64,000 nt of DNA from the NCBI RefSeq assembly GCF_030811215.1, contig NZ_JAUSQM010000001.1, positions 372,001-436,000 on the forward strand, read 5' to 3'. Shown piece after piece: positions 17,163 through 26,525 of this stretch. Source of the stretch: Nocardioides massiliensis. Lineage in GTDB: Bacteria; Actinomycetota; Actinomycetes; Propionibacteriales; Nocardioidaceae. The notes below the pieces were generated by a model. That model was not told the DNA's origin. It ran no database searches and was given only the letters and a program-made list of their open reading frames with translations. The translations under genes were made by a program, and so were the position numbers. Within the stretch, counting starts at the first letter, position 1. Each line of letters opens with the position of its first letter.

Positions 17163-17866
17163 GCCGCACCTCCCAGGATGACCTCGGACATGGTCTCGTT
17201 GATCTCGGCGGGCTCACCGGTGGCGACGATGCGTCCCCCGGTCATGACGGCTGCGTAGTCGGAGACCCGCAGCGCCGTACGTGCGAACTGCTCGATGCAC
17301 AGGATCGACACGCCGGTCTCCGCGATCTGCGCGACGGTGTCGTAGAGCTCCTCGACGATCAGCGGCGCGAGCCCCATGGAGAGCTCGTCGAGCAGCAGCA
17401 GCGCGGGGTCGGAGGCCAGGGCACGCGACAACGCGAGCATCTGCTGCTCACCGCCCGACATCGTGCCGGCCAGCTGCTTGCGCCGCTGCAGGAGCTTGGG
17501 GAAGTACGCGAACGCCGTCTCGAGCACGGCCTCGGCGGGGACTCCGGCGTACGACACCAGGGTGAGGTTCTCCTCGACCGTGAGGTTGGGGAACACCGAG
17601 CGACCCTCGGGGATCGTGCACAGCCCCAGCCGCGCGAGCTTCTCGGGGTCGGGGTCGTGGATGCTGACCCCGGCGAGGTGGATGTGGCCGTCGGTGGGCG
17701 CCATCTGGCCGCTGACCACCTTCAGCAGCGTGGACTTGCCGGCACCGTTGGGGCCCAGCAACGCGACCACGGCGCCCTTCGGCACCGTGAGGTCGACGCC
17801 GCGCAGCACCTCGATCCGGCCGTACGCCGCGCGCAGGCCGCACACCTCCAGGATGGGGATGCTCAT
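17159..17866 (-). CDS. livF: LivF-type ABC transporter ATP-binding protein
   Basis: 235 residues. Walker A GPNGAGKST (38-46), Q-loop region, signature MSGGEQQMLALSRAL, Walker B LLLLDELSMGLAP with the LivF-typical Ser-Met after the catalytic Glu, and IPEGRSVFPNLTVEENL. It energises import with LivG and the fused permease. The LivF/LivG families serve branched-chain amino acids but also urea, amides, aromatic acids and steroid side-chain products. Overlaps livG and the exported-protein gene by 4 bp each. Confidence 0.92.
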   Translation of the reverse strand: MSIPILEVCGLRAAYGRIEVLRGVDLTVPKGAVVALLGPNGAGKSTLLKVVSGQMAPTDGHIHLAGVSIHDPDPEKLARLGLCTIPEGRSVFPNLTVEENLTLVSYAGVPAEAVLETAFAYFPKLLQRRKQLAGTMSGGEQQMLALSRALASDPALLLLDELSMGLAPLIVEELYDTVAQIAETGVSILCIEQFARTALRVSDYAAVMTGGRIVATGEPAEINETMSEVILGGAA

Positions 17867-18726
17867 CGGTTCTCCTGATCGATCGGTGCGGTGACAGCGG
17901 GGATCACGGTCGTGGCCCCCTCGTCGTAGGGGTCGGCGTAGGCGGCACCGGCGCCCACGGGCGCGAGATCGGTGCGGGTCTGCTCGGACGGGCGCTCGTC
18001 CTCGTCGGAGTAGCCCAGGTAGGCCTTCTGGACGGCGGCGTTGGTACGGATCTCGGCGGGCTTGCCCGAGGCGATCACCTTGCCGAAGTCGAGGACGTGG
18101 ATGTCGTCGCAGACACCCATCACGAGGTCCATGTCGTGCTCGACCATGAGGACCGCCTTGCCCTCGCGGGTCAGGTCCTTGAGCAGCGCGCCGAACGCGT
18201 CGGTCTCGGACTCGTCGAGACCCGACGACGGCTCGTCGAGCAGCAGCAGCTTCGGCTCCCCGGCCAGGCACCGCGCCAGCTCCAGCAGGCGCGCGGCGCC
18301 CGTGGGGATCGAGTCGGCCCGCTCCTCGGCGTACGCCGCCACCCCGACCCGCTCGAGCAGCGCGTCGATGTCGGTCGAGCTGCGCCGGACCAGGCCGCGG
18401 AGCCCGCGGTGGATGTCGAGCGCGACCTTGACGTTCTCCCGGACGGTCAGGGAGCCGAAGGCCTCGAGCCGCTGGAAGGTGCGCGCCATCCCGCGGCGCG
18501 AGCGGCGGTGCACCGACAGCGAGGTGATGTCCTTGCCATCGAAACGCACATGGCCCTTGGTGGGCTTCTGCAGACCGGTGATCACGTTGAAGCAGGTCGT
18601 CTTGCCGGCGCCGTTGGGGCCGATCAGCCCGGTGATCTGGCCGGGCTCGACCGCGAAGACCGCGTGGTCGACCGCGGTCACCCCGCCGAACTGGACGACG
18701 ACGTCGTCAACCTCGAGCAGTGCCAC
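17863..18726 (-). CDS. livG: LivG-type ABC transporter ATP-binding protein
   Basis: 287 residues from a GTG at 18726, with AAGGAGG about 9 nt upstream, inside the end of the permease gene (20-bp overlap). Walker A GPNGAGKTT, GMARTFQRLEAFGSLTVREN, a LivG-type sequence before Walker B (TGAARLLELARCLAGEPKLL instead of a clean LSGGQ), LLLLDEPSSGLDESET, and MVEHDMDLVMGVCD. The canonical LSGGQ signature is weak: the sequence here is IPTGAARLLE. It carries an acidic C-terminal tail of about 45 residues. Confidence 0.9.
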   Translation of the reverse strand: MALLEVDDVVVQFGGVTAVDHAVFAVEPGQITGLIGPNGAGKTTCFNVITGLQKPTKGHVRFDGKDITSLSVHRRSRRGMARTFQRLEAFGSLTVRENVKVALDIHRGLRGLVRRSSTDIDALLERVGVAAYAEERADSIPTGAARLLELARCLAGEPKLLLLDEPSSGLDESETDAFGALLKDLTREGKAVLMVEHDMDLVMGVCDDIHVLDFGKVIASGKPAEIRTNAAVQKAYLGYSDEDERPSEQTRTDLAPVGAGAAYADPYDEGATTVIPAVTAPIDQENR

Positions 18727-20707
18727 CGGCTGCCACCTCCTTGTGCGGGTCGCCGGCCAGAGGGGCGGCGATGTCGTCGTACGAGCCCTCGTCGGTGGTG
18801 CGCTCACGGGACCTGCGTGCGGATCCCGCACCAGGCAGATCGGGCAGGAAGCCACGGACCTGAGGACCGAGGCGGTCGCCGACCAGTCGGCCGAGCTTGA
18901 AGCCGAGGTTGGCCAGGCCGTTGGGGTCACGGCCCAGCGCCACGGCACCGAAGCCGATGATGACGAAGGCCAGACCAGCCAGGCCCGGGTAGTTGGACTG
19001 CAGGACCGGCAGCAGCATCAAGAAGATGCCACCGGCCGCGGCCCCGGTCGCCGAGGTCACGCCGCACACGACCGCCAGGAGCAGCAGCGGCAGGCTGGCG
19101 AGCAGCTGGAAGTCCGTCGCCGCGATGGTGCCGCGCAGACCAGCGAACAACGCCCCGGCCAGGCCGGCCATGCCGGCGGACATCCCGAACAACGCCACCC
19201 GGAACCAGCGCATGTCGAGTCCCAGGGTGCTGCAGGCGGCGGGACTGTCGCGCATGGCGATCAGCACCCGTCCGAGCTTGCCGCGGCGCAGGGCGAGCAG
19301 TGCCACGGCCATCAGGGCGAAGAAGATGACCATCACCAGGACATAGACCCGTGGCTCGGTGATCGCGATGCCCAGGACCGACATCGGCTCGGCCGGCAGG
19401 CTGCCGTTGAAGCCGAAGGCGAAGGACGCCTGGAAGACCAGCTTGTCCATCAGCACGCCGAACGCGAGCGTCGACAGCGCGAGGTAGAGCCCGGTCAGCC
19501 GGAGCACCGGCAGCGCCACCAGCGCGCCGACGATGGCGGCGACAGCAGCCGCGATCAGCAGGCCGAGCAGGTTGGGCGAGTCGAGCTTGGCGTAGGCCAG
19601 CGCGCCGATGCCGGCGAAGGTGAACTGCGCCAGGGAGACGTGACCGCCGTAGCCGGTCAGCAGCACGAGCGACAGCATCACCATGGCGTACGTCGCCGCG
19701 GTGCCGGCGAGCAGCAGGTTGGAGTCGGACAGGGTAAGGGTCACGACGGCCATGACGACGACCAGCGCGACGCCCCAGCCCACCGAGCGCTGCAGCGTCG
19801 GGACTGGAGCGGCCACGAGGCCCTTGACCTGGCCGATGCGCAGCTGGGCCTGCGGCATGATCACCACGACCGCGAAGAGGAACAATGCCGGCACGACCGC
19901 GCGCACGCCGGCGAAGGCGCCCTCGCTCGGCAGGTAGGCCACCGCGTAGGACTGCAGGAGTCCGAGCCCCATCGCACCGACGAACGTCAGCGGCAGGCTC
20001 TTGAGCCGGCCGAGCATCGCTGCCGCGTAGGCGGAGATGACCAGGAGCGTGAGCTCGTAGTAGTCGAGCCCGATGACCGGGGTGAGCAGGATGCCGGCCA
20101 GTGCGGCCAGCGAGGAGCCGATCGCCCACGACAGCGCCGCGACCTGCGACGGCTTGCCGCCGTACAGCTTGAGCAGATCGGGGTTGTCGACCGCGGCCCG
20201 CATCGCCGTACCGACGCGGGTGCGGTTGAGGAGCAGGTAGAGCCCCGCCGCCACGACGACCGACAGCGCGATCGTGATCATCTGGTGGGCGGTGACGTAG
20301 ACCTCGCCGATCTGGATCCCCTTGTCGGGCAGGAAGAACGGCAGGGTGCGTGCCTCCGGCGGCCAGATCTGCTGGGCCAGTCCGATGAGACCGACGAAGA
20401 GCCCGACGGTGACGACCAGCGACACGCTGACCGGCGCCTCCCCCAGTCCTCGGGTCATCACCCGCTGCACGACGAAGCCGAACAGCGGCGCGACCACGAA
20501 CAGCACCAGGAACAACGAGAGCCACACCGGCATGCCCTGGCGCTGGCTGAAGTCCCAGAAGACGAAGGACAGCAGCATGCCGAAGGCACCGTGGGCGATG
20601 TTGAACACCCGGGTGGTCGTGTAGGTCAGCACCAGTCCGCTGGCGGCGATCGCGTACGCCGCCCCGGAGAAGATGCCGAGGATCGTGAAGGACAGCAGTG
20701 AGCTCAT
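18707..20707 (-). CDS. Fused LivH-LivM ABC permease
   Basis: 666 residues. Residues 1-300 are LivH-like (SGAAYAIAASGLVLTYTTTR, FNIAHGAFGML, GTAMRAAVDNPDLLKLYGG) and about 310-615 are LivM-like (LLTGYGGHVSLAQFTFAGIG, LRLTGLYLALSTLAFGVLMD, LIAMRDSPAACSTLGLDMRW with the EAA-type loop). Both permease halves are in one chain, a known actinobacterial variant. About 16-18 membrane helices. A charged 45-residue tail is cytosolic. It follows the binding-protein gene by 1 bp. Confidence 0.92.
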   Translation of the reverse strand: MSSLLSFTILGIFSGAAYAIAASGLVLTYTTTRVFNIAHGAFGMLLSFVFWDFSQRQGMPVWLSLFLVLFVVAPLFGFVVQRVMTRGLGEAPVSVSLVVTVGLFVGLIGLAQQIWPPEARTLPFFLPDKGIQIGEVYVTAHQMITIALSVVVAAGLYLLLNRTRVGTAMRAAVDNPDLLKLYGGKPSQVAALSWAIGSSLAALAGILLTPVIGLDYYELTLLVISAYAAAMLGRLKSLPLTFVGAMGLGLLQSYAVAYLPSEGAFAGVRAVVPALFLFAVVVIMPQAQLRIGQVKGLVAAPVPTLQRSVGWGVALVVVMAVVTLTLSDSNLLLAGTAATYAMVMLSLVLLTGYGGHVSLAQFTFAGIGALAYAKLDSPNLLGLLIAAAVAAIVGALVALPVLRLTGLYLALSTLAFGVLMDKLVFQASFAFGFNGSLPAEPMSVLGIAITEPRVYVLVMVIFFALMAVALLALRRGKLGRVLIAMRDSPAACSTLGLDMRWFRVALFGMSAGMAGLAGALFAGLRGTIAATDFQLLASLPLLLLAVVCGVTSATGAAAGGIFLMLLPVLQSNYPGLAGLAFVIIGFGAVALGRDPNGLANLGFKLGRLVGDRLGPQVRGFLPDLPGAGSARRSRERTTDEGSYDDIAAPLAGDPHKEVAAGGTARG

Positions 20708-20708
20708 G

Positions 20709-22217
20709 TCAGTTCAACCTCGTGATGCCGTTGCAGGTGTACTGCCGTCCACCGGTCGGCACCCACTTGCCGCCCTTGATCTCGATGAACCGCCAGCAGT
20801 CGCCGACCTGCTTGGCGCCGACCTGCTGCGGGGAGTGCAGGTCGTTGGCGGTCCAGTTCTTCACGCCCTTCATGGAGGCGACCAGCGACTGGCGCGACAG
20901 GTTCCCGCCGAGCGCCAGGGACTTCTCCACGAAGAGCCGGGCCGCCGACCAGGACCACACGCCGAAGAAGTTCGGCTCCGCGCCGGGCTTCACCTGGTTG
21001 AGCCAGGTGCGGTAGAGCGCCATCTCCTTGTTGGAGTCGATCTCGTCGTACATCGCGGTGTTGATGAAGGCGCGCACGCCCTCGACGGCGGCACCGCCCT
21101 GCTCGATGAACGCCTGGTTGTAGGCGGTCGGGTCGAGGAGGTACATGTCGGGCTTGAAGCCCTGCTGCTGCATCGTCTGCGCGAGCCGGACGGCCTGCTG
21201 GTAGGCGCCGAGGAACTGGACGAACTTCACGTCCTTGCTCTTCATTTGCTGCACGAAGGGCGCGTAGTTGAACTCCGAGACGTCGATGCCCTGCTGGTAG
21301 ACGAAGCGCATGCCGCGCTTGGTCATCGCCTTCGCCTGGTTCTGCGCGTTGAGCGGACCGGCGCCGGCCTTGACCCAGAGGTACGCGGCGTTCTTCGCGG
21401 CGCCGGGAGCGGTCTTCTTCACGAAGTCGGCGACGGCGTTCTGGAACTGGTTGATGTTGACCGACTGCGCCGAGTAGCAGTTGGGGCAGGAGAACCGCTC
21501 GGTGGTCACCGACGTGGCGCGGATGTCCGGGATGCCGCAGCTCCGGGCTGTCCCGGCGCCGCCGGAGTCGAAGGCCGACTGGCTGCCGACCGCCGCGAAC
21601 GCCTGCTGGCAGGCGCGGGCGTAGGCCTGCTGGTCGGCGCCGTTGTCGGTCCGGCTGTCGAGGGCGAGCAGCTCGAGCTTGCGGCCGCAGATGTCGGACT
21701 GGGAGTTGAAGTAGGCGATGTAGGCCCGGATCCCGTCCTGGGCCGAGGTGAACAGTCCCGGGACCGGTCCGGAGATGTCGGAGGCGTTGGCGATCGTGAT
21801 CGTCTTGTCGGTGATGCCGGTGGTGTTCTTGAACCCGTCGCACGAGGCCGCCTTCGCGCCGCCGCCGGCGGCGTTCTCGCCGCTGTCCTGGCTCGCGCCA
21901 CCGGAGCTGCCCGCGCCGCCACCGCCGCCCGCACCGGCGCCACCACCCGCACCGGGTGCGGCTGCGGTGCCGCCCCCGCCGCCCCCACCGTCGGGCGAAC
22001 CGGCGCCGTCGTCGACGCCGGGAAGCTCCGCACCCGTGCCGGTGTCCAGTCCGGGGTCACCGGTGCCTTCGGTGAGGGCGCCGGTGCCGCCCCCGCCACC
22101 GCTGTTGCCAGCGCTCACCACCTCGTTGGGGCTCAGCTGGGAGCCACAGGCGGCCAGGGTCGCGCTCAGCGCCGCAGCGGCGGCGATGGTGGCGAGTCGG
22201 GCGAGTCGGGTACGCAC
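20709..22217 (-). CDS. LivJ-type substrate-binding lipoprotein (copy next to the permease)
   Basis: 502 residues from a GTG at 22217 with GGAG 5 nt upstream. Signal peptide ends in the lipobox LAAC (ALSATLAACGSQL). A Gly/Ala/Pro-rich linker of about 100 residues separates it from a type I periplasmic-binding domain that begins SCDGFKNTTGITDKTITIAN, with ASDISGPVPGLF and AYIAYFNSQSDICGRKLEL. Several cysteines are conserved with the paralogue at 22320-23840 (CGRKL, CGIPDIR, CPNCYS). It would hold ligand outside the membrane for LivHM. The ligand is unknown. Confidence 0.9.
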   Translation of the reverse strand: MRTRLARLATIAAAAALSATLAACGSQLSPNEVVSAGNSGGGGGTGALTEGTGDPGLDTGTGAELPGVDDGAGSPDGGGGGGGTAAAPGAGGGAGAGGGGGAGSSGGASQDSGENAAGGGAKAASCDGFKNTTGITDKTITIANASDISGPVPGLFTSAQDGIRAYIAYFNSQSDICGRKLELLALDSRTDNGADQQAYARACQQAFAAVGSQSAFDSGGAGTARSCGIPDIRATSVTTERFSCPNCYSAQSVNINQFQNAVADFVKKTAPGAAKNAAYLWVKAGAGPLNAQNQAKAMTKRGMRFVYQQGIDVSEFNYAPFVQQMKSKDVKFVQFLGAYQQAVRLAQTMQQQGFKPDMYLLDPTAYNQAFIEQGGAAVEGVRAFINTAMYDEIDSNKEMALYRTWLNQVKPGAEPNFFGVWSWSAARLFVEKSLALGGNLSRQSLVASMKGVKNWTANDLHSPQQVGAKQVGDCWRFIEIKGGKWVPTGGRQYTCNGITRLN

Positions 22218-22319
22218 GGGAACTCCATTCGTGATTGCAGTCACTACGACAACGAGGGCTCTAGCCAAAGGTGATGCTGGTCATGGTCAAGAAGGGTCGT
22301 GGTCAAGGACCGGGAGCGC

Positions 22320-23840
22320 TCATCCACCGATGCCGGTGTCGACGAGGCCCTCGCACAGGTAGTCGCCGCGCGACACCTGGACGTACCTGCCCTTCTCGAG
22401 CCGCAGGATCCGCTGGCACTCCGCGGTGCGCTTGCCTCCCACGTCCTGGGGAGCGTGCAGCTCGTTGGCGGTCCACTTGCGCACGCCTTTGAGCGCTTGG
22501 ACCAGGCTCTGCCGGGTCAGCCGACCACCCAGCTCGGTGGCCTTCTCCGCGAACAGCCGCGCCGCCGACCAGGCGAACAGGCCGTAGCTGTCGGGGATCG
22601 CGCCGGGCTTCACCTGCTGCAGCCACGCCTGGTAGAGCGCCATCTCCTCGTTGTCCTGCGGACGCTCGATCAGCGCGGTGGGCATCCAGACGTAGGTGCC
22701 CTCGACCGCGGCACCACCGGACTGGATGTAGCGCGGGTCGTAGCCGGTGAGGTCGAGGACGTAGAAGTCCGGCTTATAGTTCTGCTGCTGCATCGCCTGC
22801 GCCAAGCGGACCGCGAACTGGAACGGTCCGACGTACTGGACCCAGGTGATGTCGCGGTTCTTCAGCTGCTGGACGTAGGGCGCGTAGTTGAACTCCGAGA
22901 CGTCGATGCGCGCCTCGTAGGTGACGTTGACGCCGTTGCGTCGCCACGCCTCGGCCTGGCTCTTGGCGTTGATGGGCGCGGCGCCGGCGCCCACGTGGAG
23001 GGTCGCCGCCCGCTTGACCGCGGCCGGCTTCTGGCGGGCGAACCACCGCGGCACCGAACGGTTGACCAGGGCGGAGTTGACCGCCTGCGTCGAGAAGCAG
23101 GTGGTGCACGCATTGCGCGCCGGGTCGACAGAGGTCGACCGGAGGTCGGGCAGTCCGCACTTCTGCGTCGTCGCGGACCCGCCGGCGTCGAAGGCCGACA
23201 TCGACCCCACCGCCGCGAACACCGAGCCGCAGAACTGCCGCGCGGCCGCCTCGTTGGCGGCGTTGTCGGCCCGGGAGTCGGCGGTGACGATCTCGAGCTT
23301 GCGCCCACAGATGTCGGAGCGGGAGTTGAAGTAGGCGACGTAGGCCCGGGCACCCTCCTGGGCGCCCTGGAAGATCCCCGGCACGGGGCCGGAGATATCG
23401 GCGGCGTTGCCCAGCTTGATGACGTCGCGCGTGATGCCGGTGGTGTTCTTGAACCCCTCGCACGATCCCGCGCGGGTCGAGCCGGACGGCGCGTTGTCAC
23501 CGGTGCCTGAAGGCGTGTCGGCCTCCCCCTCGGCGTCCGGAGCCTCGCCGGGAGCGTCCGGGCCGTCGGCGGGCCCAGGGCCGCCCGGGGCGGCTGCGTC
23601 GTCGTCAGGTCCGGGCGCATCCGGTCCGGGGTCGGCTCCGTCGCCCACGCCCGGGAGTCCCGGGAGGTCCCCTCCGGCACCGTCCTCACCCGGCGCCTCG
23701 CCCCCCACGCCCCCGGAGGTGCCCGCGGCGTTGGCCATGGTCGCCGGGTCGACCTGCGAGCCACAGGCGGCCAGCAGGAGCGCCACCGCGAGGATCGCGG
23801 TCGCGAGCGGGTAGCCGCGGAGGGAGCGGCGTGCCGACAT
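22320..23840 (-). CDS. LivJ-type substrate-binding lipoprotein (first gene of the operon)
   Basis: 506 residues from the ATG at 23840 (AAGGGAA about 5 nt upstream; the frame is open further but upstream is promoter). Lipobox LLAACGSQ, a Pro/Gly/Asp-rich linker of about 110 residues, then SCEGFKNTTGITRDVIKLGN and ISGPVPGIFQGAQEGARAYV. It is clearly a paralogue of the next gene over the whole binding domain, with the same cysteines (CGRKLEI, CGLPDLR, CTTCFS). Two binding proteins for one permease suggest related ligands or a paired capture mechanism. Confidence 0.9.
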   Translation of the reverse strand: MSARRSLRGYPLATAILAVALLLAACGSQVDPATMANAAGTSGGVGGEAPGEDGAGGDLPGLPGVGDGADPGPDAPGPDDDAAAPGGPGPADGPDAPGEAPDAEGEADTPSGTGDNAPSGSTRAGSCEGFKNTTGITRDVIKLGNAADISGPVPGIFQGAQEGARAYVAYFNSRSDICGRKLEIVTADSRADNAANEAAARQFCGSVFAAVGSMSAFDAGGSATTQKCGLPDLRSTSVDPARNACTTCFSTQAVNSALVNRSVPRWFARQKPAAVKRAATLHVGAGAAPINAKSQAEAWRRNGVNVTYEARIDVSEFNYAPYVQQLKNRDITWVQYVGPFQFAVRLAQAMQQQNYKPDFYVLDLTGYDPRYIQSGGAAVEGTYVWMPTALIERPQDNEEMALYQAWLQQVKPGAIPDSYGLFAWSAARLFAEKATELGGRLTRQSLVQALKGVRKWTANELHAPQDVGGKRTAECQRILRLEKGRYVQVSRGDYLCEGLVDTGIGG

Positions 23841-23901
23841 GGGGGTTCCCTTCGTTCTCTGAGTGAGGGCAGCACGTGTGACCGCGCTAACAGAGAACGC
23901 C

Positions 23902-23930
23902 AGAGTAGAACGTGTTCCACTTCGCGGCAA
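23902..23930 (-). promoter_or_regulatory. Promoter of the liv-like operon with a KstR-consensus operator
   Basis: On the reverse strand TTGCCG (23925-23930) and TACTCT (23902-23907) are separated by exactly 17 nt. Within and next to the spacer, 23906-23919 reads TGGAACACGTTCTA, matching the KstR consensus TnnAACnnGTTnnA at every fixed position. KstR is the TetR-family repressor of cholesterol catabolism in mycobacteria and rhodococci. The site sits where a repressor would occlude the -10. It is 66 bp before the first gene. Confidence 0.65.
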
Positions 23931-24006
23931 TAGTTGCCAAGCGGGACTCGTCCGTGAAGGGGGGTAGTGCGGGTGAGCCGGGCGAGCGGCTCGGGTCAGG
24001 CGAGGG

Positions 24007-24951
24007 TCAGCCGCGCAGGCGGGAGATCTCGTAGAGCGCGACCGAAGCGGCGACGCCGGCGTTGAGCGACTCCACCGCGTTGCTCATCGGGATCGACACC
24101 AGCTGGTCGCAGGTCTCGGCGACCAGACGCGAGAGCCCCTTGCCCTCCGAGCCCACGACGAGCACCAGCGGTCCGGTCGCCAGGTCGAGGTCGGGCAGGT
24201 CCACGTCACCGTCGGCGGCGAGGCCCACGACCATGCAGCCCGCGTCCTGGTAGGCCTTCAGCTGGCGGGTCAGGTTGCCGGCCTGGGCCACGGGGATCCG
24301 GGCGGCGGCGCCGGCCGAGGACTTCCATGCCGAGGCGGTCATGCCGGCGGCGCGGCGCTCGGGGATCACCACGCCGTGCGCACCGAACCCGGCCGCGGAA
24401 CGGATGACCGCGCCGAGGTTGCGCGGGTCGGTGACCGAGTCGAGCGCCACGATCAGCGGCGCCTCCCCGACCTCGGCGGCCCGGTCGAGCAGGTCGTCGG
24501 GGTGGGCGTACTCGAAAGCCGGCATCCGCGCCGCGACGCCCTGGTGGACCGCTCCCCCGGTGAGCCGGTCGAGCTCGTGGCGGCCGACCTCGGTCAGCGC
24601 CACCGAGCGCTCCGCGGCCGCAGCGAAGACCTCGCGCACCCGGGCGTCCTTCTCGGTGCCGTCGGCGACATAGACGGCCGTGACCGGCACGCCCGCGCGC
24701 AGCGCCTCGGCGACCGGGTTCCGCCCGGCAATCCACTCGGCGTCGCCGCCGCGCGGCTTGCGGGCGCCGGGCTGGGCCCGCTTCTCCGCCTGGACCCGGG
24801 TCTTGTAGGCCTTGTGGTAGGGCCGGTCCTTGGCCTTGGGCGTGGGGCCCTTGCCCTCCAGCCCGCGCTTCACGCGCCCGCCGGAGCCGGCGGTGGGGTT
24901 GCCCTTGCCGCTCTTGCGGATCGCGCCGCGTCGTGAGGAGTTGCCTGCCAT
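24007..24951 (-). CDS. rlmB: 23S rRNA (guanosine-2'-O)-methyltransferase RlmB / SpoU family
   Basis: 314 residues. Basic, disordered N-terminus of about 70 residues (the actinobacterial form), then WIAGRNPVAEALRAGVPVTA (substrate-binding domain) and the SPOUT knot motifs: ALDSVTDPRNLGAVIRSA, VVGSEGKGLSRLV and SIPMSNAVESLNAGVAASVA. It 2'-O-methylates a guanosine, G2251 in E. coli 23S rRNA. It follows cysS in the same direction with 41 bp between, a common arrangement in actinobacteria. Confidence 0.93.
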   Translation of the reverse strand: MAGNSSRRGAIRKSGKGNPTAGSGGRVKRGLEGKGPTPKAKDRPYHKAYKTRVQAEKRAQPGARKPRGGDAEWIAGRNPVAEALRAGVPVTAVYVADGTEKDARVREVFAAAAERSVALTEVGRHELDRLTGGAVHQGVAARMPAFEYAHPDDLLDRAAEVGEAPLIVALDSVTDPRNLGAVIRSAAGFGAHGVVIPERRAAGMTASAWKSSAGAAARIPVAQAGNLTRQLKAYQDAGCMVVGLAADGDVDLPDLDLATGPLVLVVGSEGKGLSRLVAETCDQLVSIPMSNAVESLNAGVAASVALYEISRLRG

Positions 24952-24992
24952 GTGATGTCCCTGGGGTCGGTGGTGCAGTCGGTGGTGTGGGG

Positions 24993-26432
24993 TCAGTCCG
25001 TGAGGGTCCAGGTCGAGCCCTGCGGCCCGTCCTCCACCACGATGCCGAGACCGGCGAGGCGGTCACGCACCGCGTCGGCGGTCGCGAAGTCCTTCTCCGC
25101 GCGAGCCCGGGCGCGCTGGCCGATGAGGTCGGAGACGAGCGCGTCGAGGACCTCCCCACGGCGGTCGTCGTGCTCGGCGTTGCCCCAGTGGGGCGCGAGC
25201 GGGTCGGCTCCGAGGACCGCGAGCATCCCCCGGACCCGCGCATATGGCTCCGCGAGGGCTGGCGTGTCACCGGCGGTGAGCGCCTGGTTGAGCGCGCGCA
25301 CCTCCGCCTGGACCTCCGCGACCGCCCGCGGCGTCGACAGGTCGTCGTCCATCGCCGCGGCGAAGCCGTCGGTCCAGGCGTGCTCGCCGGCGGCGAGTGC
25401 CCGCTCGGCCGGCTCGGCGTCGGCACCTAGCGCCGTACGGGCCCGAAGGAGCGTCTGCTCGATGCGCGTCAGCGCGGTAGCGGCGTCGAGCAGCGCCTGC
25501 TCGGAGAACTCGACGTGGGAGCGGTAGTGCGCGCTCACGAGCCAGTAGCGCAGCTCCACCGCGCGCACCCGCTGGAGGACGTCGGAGACGACGAGGGAGT
25601 TGCCGAGCGACTTGCTCATCTTCTCGCCGGCGGTGGTGATCCAGGCGTTGTGCATCCAGTACGCCGCGAAGTCGTGGCCGGCCGCCCGCGACTGCGCCTG
25701 CTCGTTCTCGTGGTGGGGGAAGCGCAGGTCGAGACCGCCGCCGTGGATGTCGAAGGCCTCGCCGAGGTACTTGCCGGCCATCGCCGAGCACTCGATGTGC
25801 CAACCGGGACGGCCCCGCCCCCAGGGCGAGGGCCACGAGGCGGTGCGGGGCTCGGTGTCGGACTTCCAGCCCTTCCACAGCGCGAAGTCGCGCGGGTCGC
25901 GCTTGCCGCGCGGGTCCGCGTCGGCGGCGTCGGCCATGTCCTCGACGCGCTGACCCGTGAGCTCGCCGTACGCCGGCCACGACCGGACGTCGAAGTAGAC
26001 GTCGCCCGAGCCGTCCTCGGCGGCGTACGCGTGTCCACGCTCGATCAGGGTCGCGATCAGCTCGAGCATCTCCGGCACGTGCCCGGTCGCCAGCGGCTCG
26101 TACGTCGGGGGCAGCACGGCCAACGCGTCGTACGCCCGGTCGAGCTCGCGCTTGACCTCCGCGGCGTGGGCGTACCACGCCACCCCCCGCTCGGCCGCCT
26201 TGCCGAGGATCTTGTCGTCGATGTCGGTGACGTTGCGGATGAAGTCGACGGCGTACCCGCGCGCGAGGAGCCAGCGGCGCAGGACGTCGAAGTTCACCGC
26301 CGACCGGACGTGGCCGACGTGGGGTGACGACTGCACCGTCAACCCACACACGTAGACCCCGACGCGCCCCGGCACTCGGGGGACGAAGTCGCGGGTCTCG
26401 CGGGTGGCTGAGTCATGGAGCCGCAGGGTCAC
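24993..26432 (-). CDS. cysS: Cysteinyl-tRNA synthetase
   Basis: 479 residues from a GTG at 26432. [19 protein letters not shown] contains the zinc-ligand Cys and a HIGH-like motif (PHVGH); GWHIECSAM and [11 protein letters not shown] supply further zinc-site residues; EKMSKSLGN is the KMSKS loop. The related mycothiol ligase MshC is shorter, about 410 residues, and lacks this C-terminal domain, so CysS is preferred. Divergent from eccC by 93 bp. The long open frame upstream of 26432 is antisense to eccC. Confidence 0.94.
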   Translation of the reverse strand: MTLRLHDSATRETRDFVPRVPGRVGVYVCGLTVQSSPHVGHVRSAVNFDVLRRWLLARGYAVDFIRNVTDIDDKILGKAAERGVAWYAHAAEVKRELDRAYDALAVLPPTYEPLATGHVPEMLELIATLIERGHAYAAEDGSGDVYFDVRSWPAYGELTGQRVEDMADAADADPRGKRDPRDFALWKGWKSDTEPRTASWPSPWGRGRPGWHIECSAMAGKYLGEAFDIHGGGLDLRFPHHENEQAQSRAAGHDFAAYWMHNAWITTAGEKMSKSLGNSLVVSDVLQRVRAVELRYWLVSAHYRSHVEFSEQALLDAATALTRIEQTLLRARTALGADAEPAERALAAGEHAWTDGFAAAMDDDLSTPRAVAEVQAEVRALNQALTAGDTPALAEPYARVRGMLAVLGADPLAPHWGNAEHDDRRGEVLDALVSDLIGQRARARAEKDFATADAVRDRLAGLGIVVEDGPQGSTWTLTD

Positions 26433-26525
26433 CCGCCCGAGTCTAGTGACGCCCGGGGCGTCCGCAGCGCGCGCGGCCGGTGCGCGCGGCCCGTGCGCTC
26501 TGCCCCAGGGCCCTATCCTGACTGC

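Noticed and set aside
18041-20701. A forward 886-residue open frame
   Set aside because: Antisense to livG and the fused permease; His/Gln/Asp-rich shadow composition.
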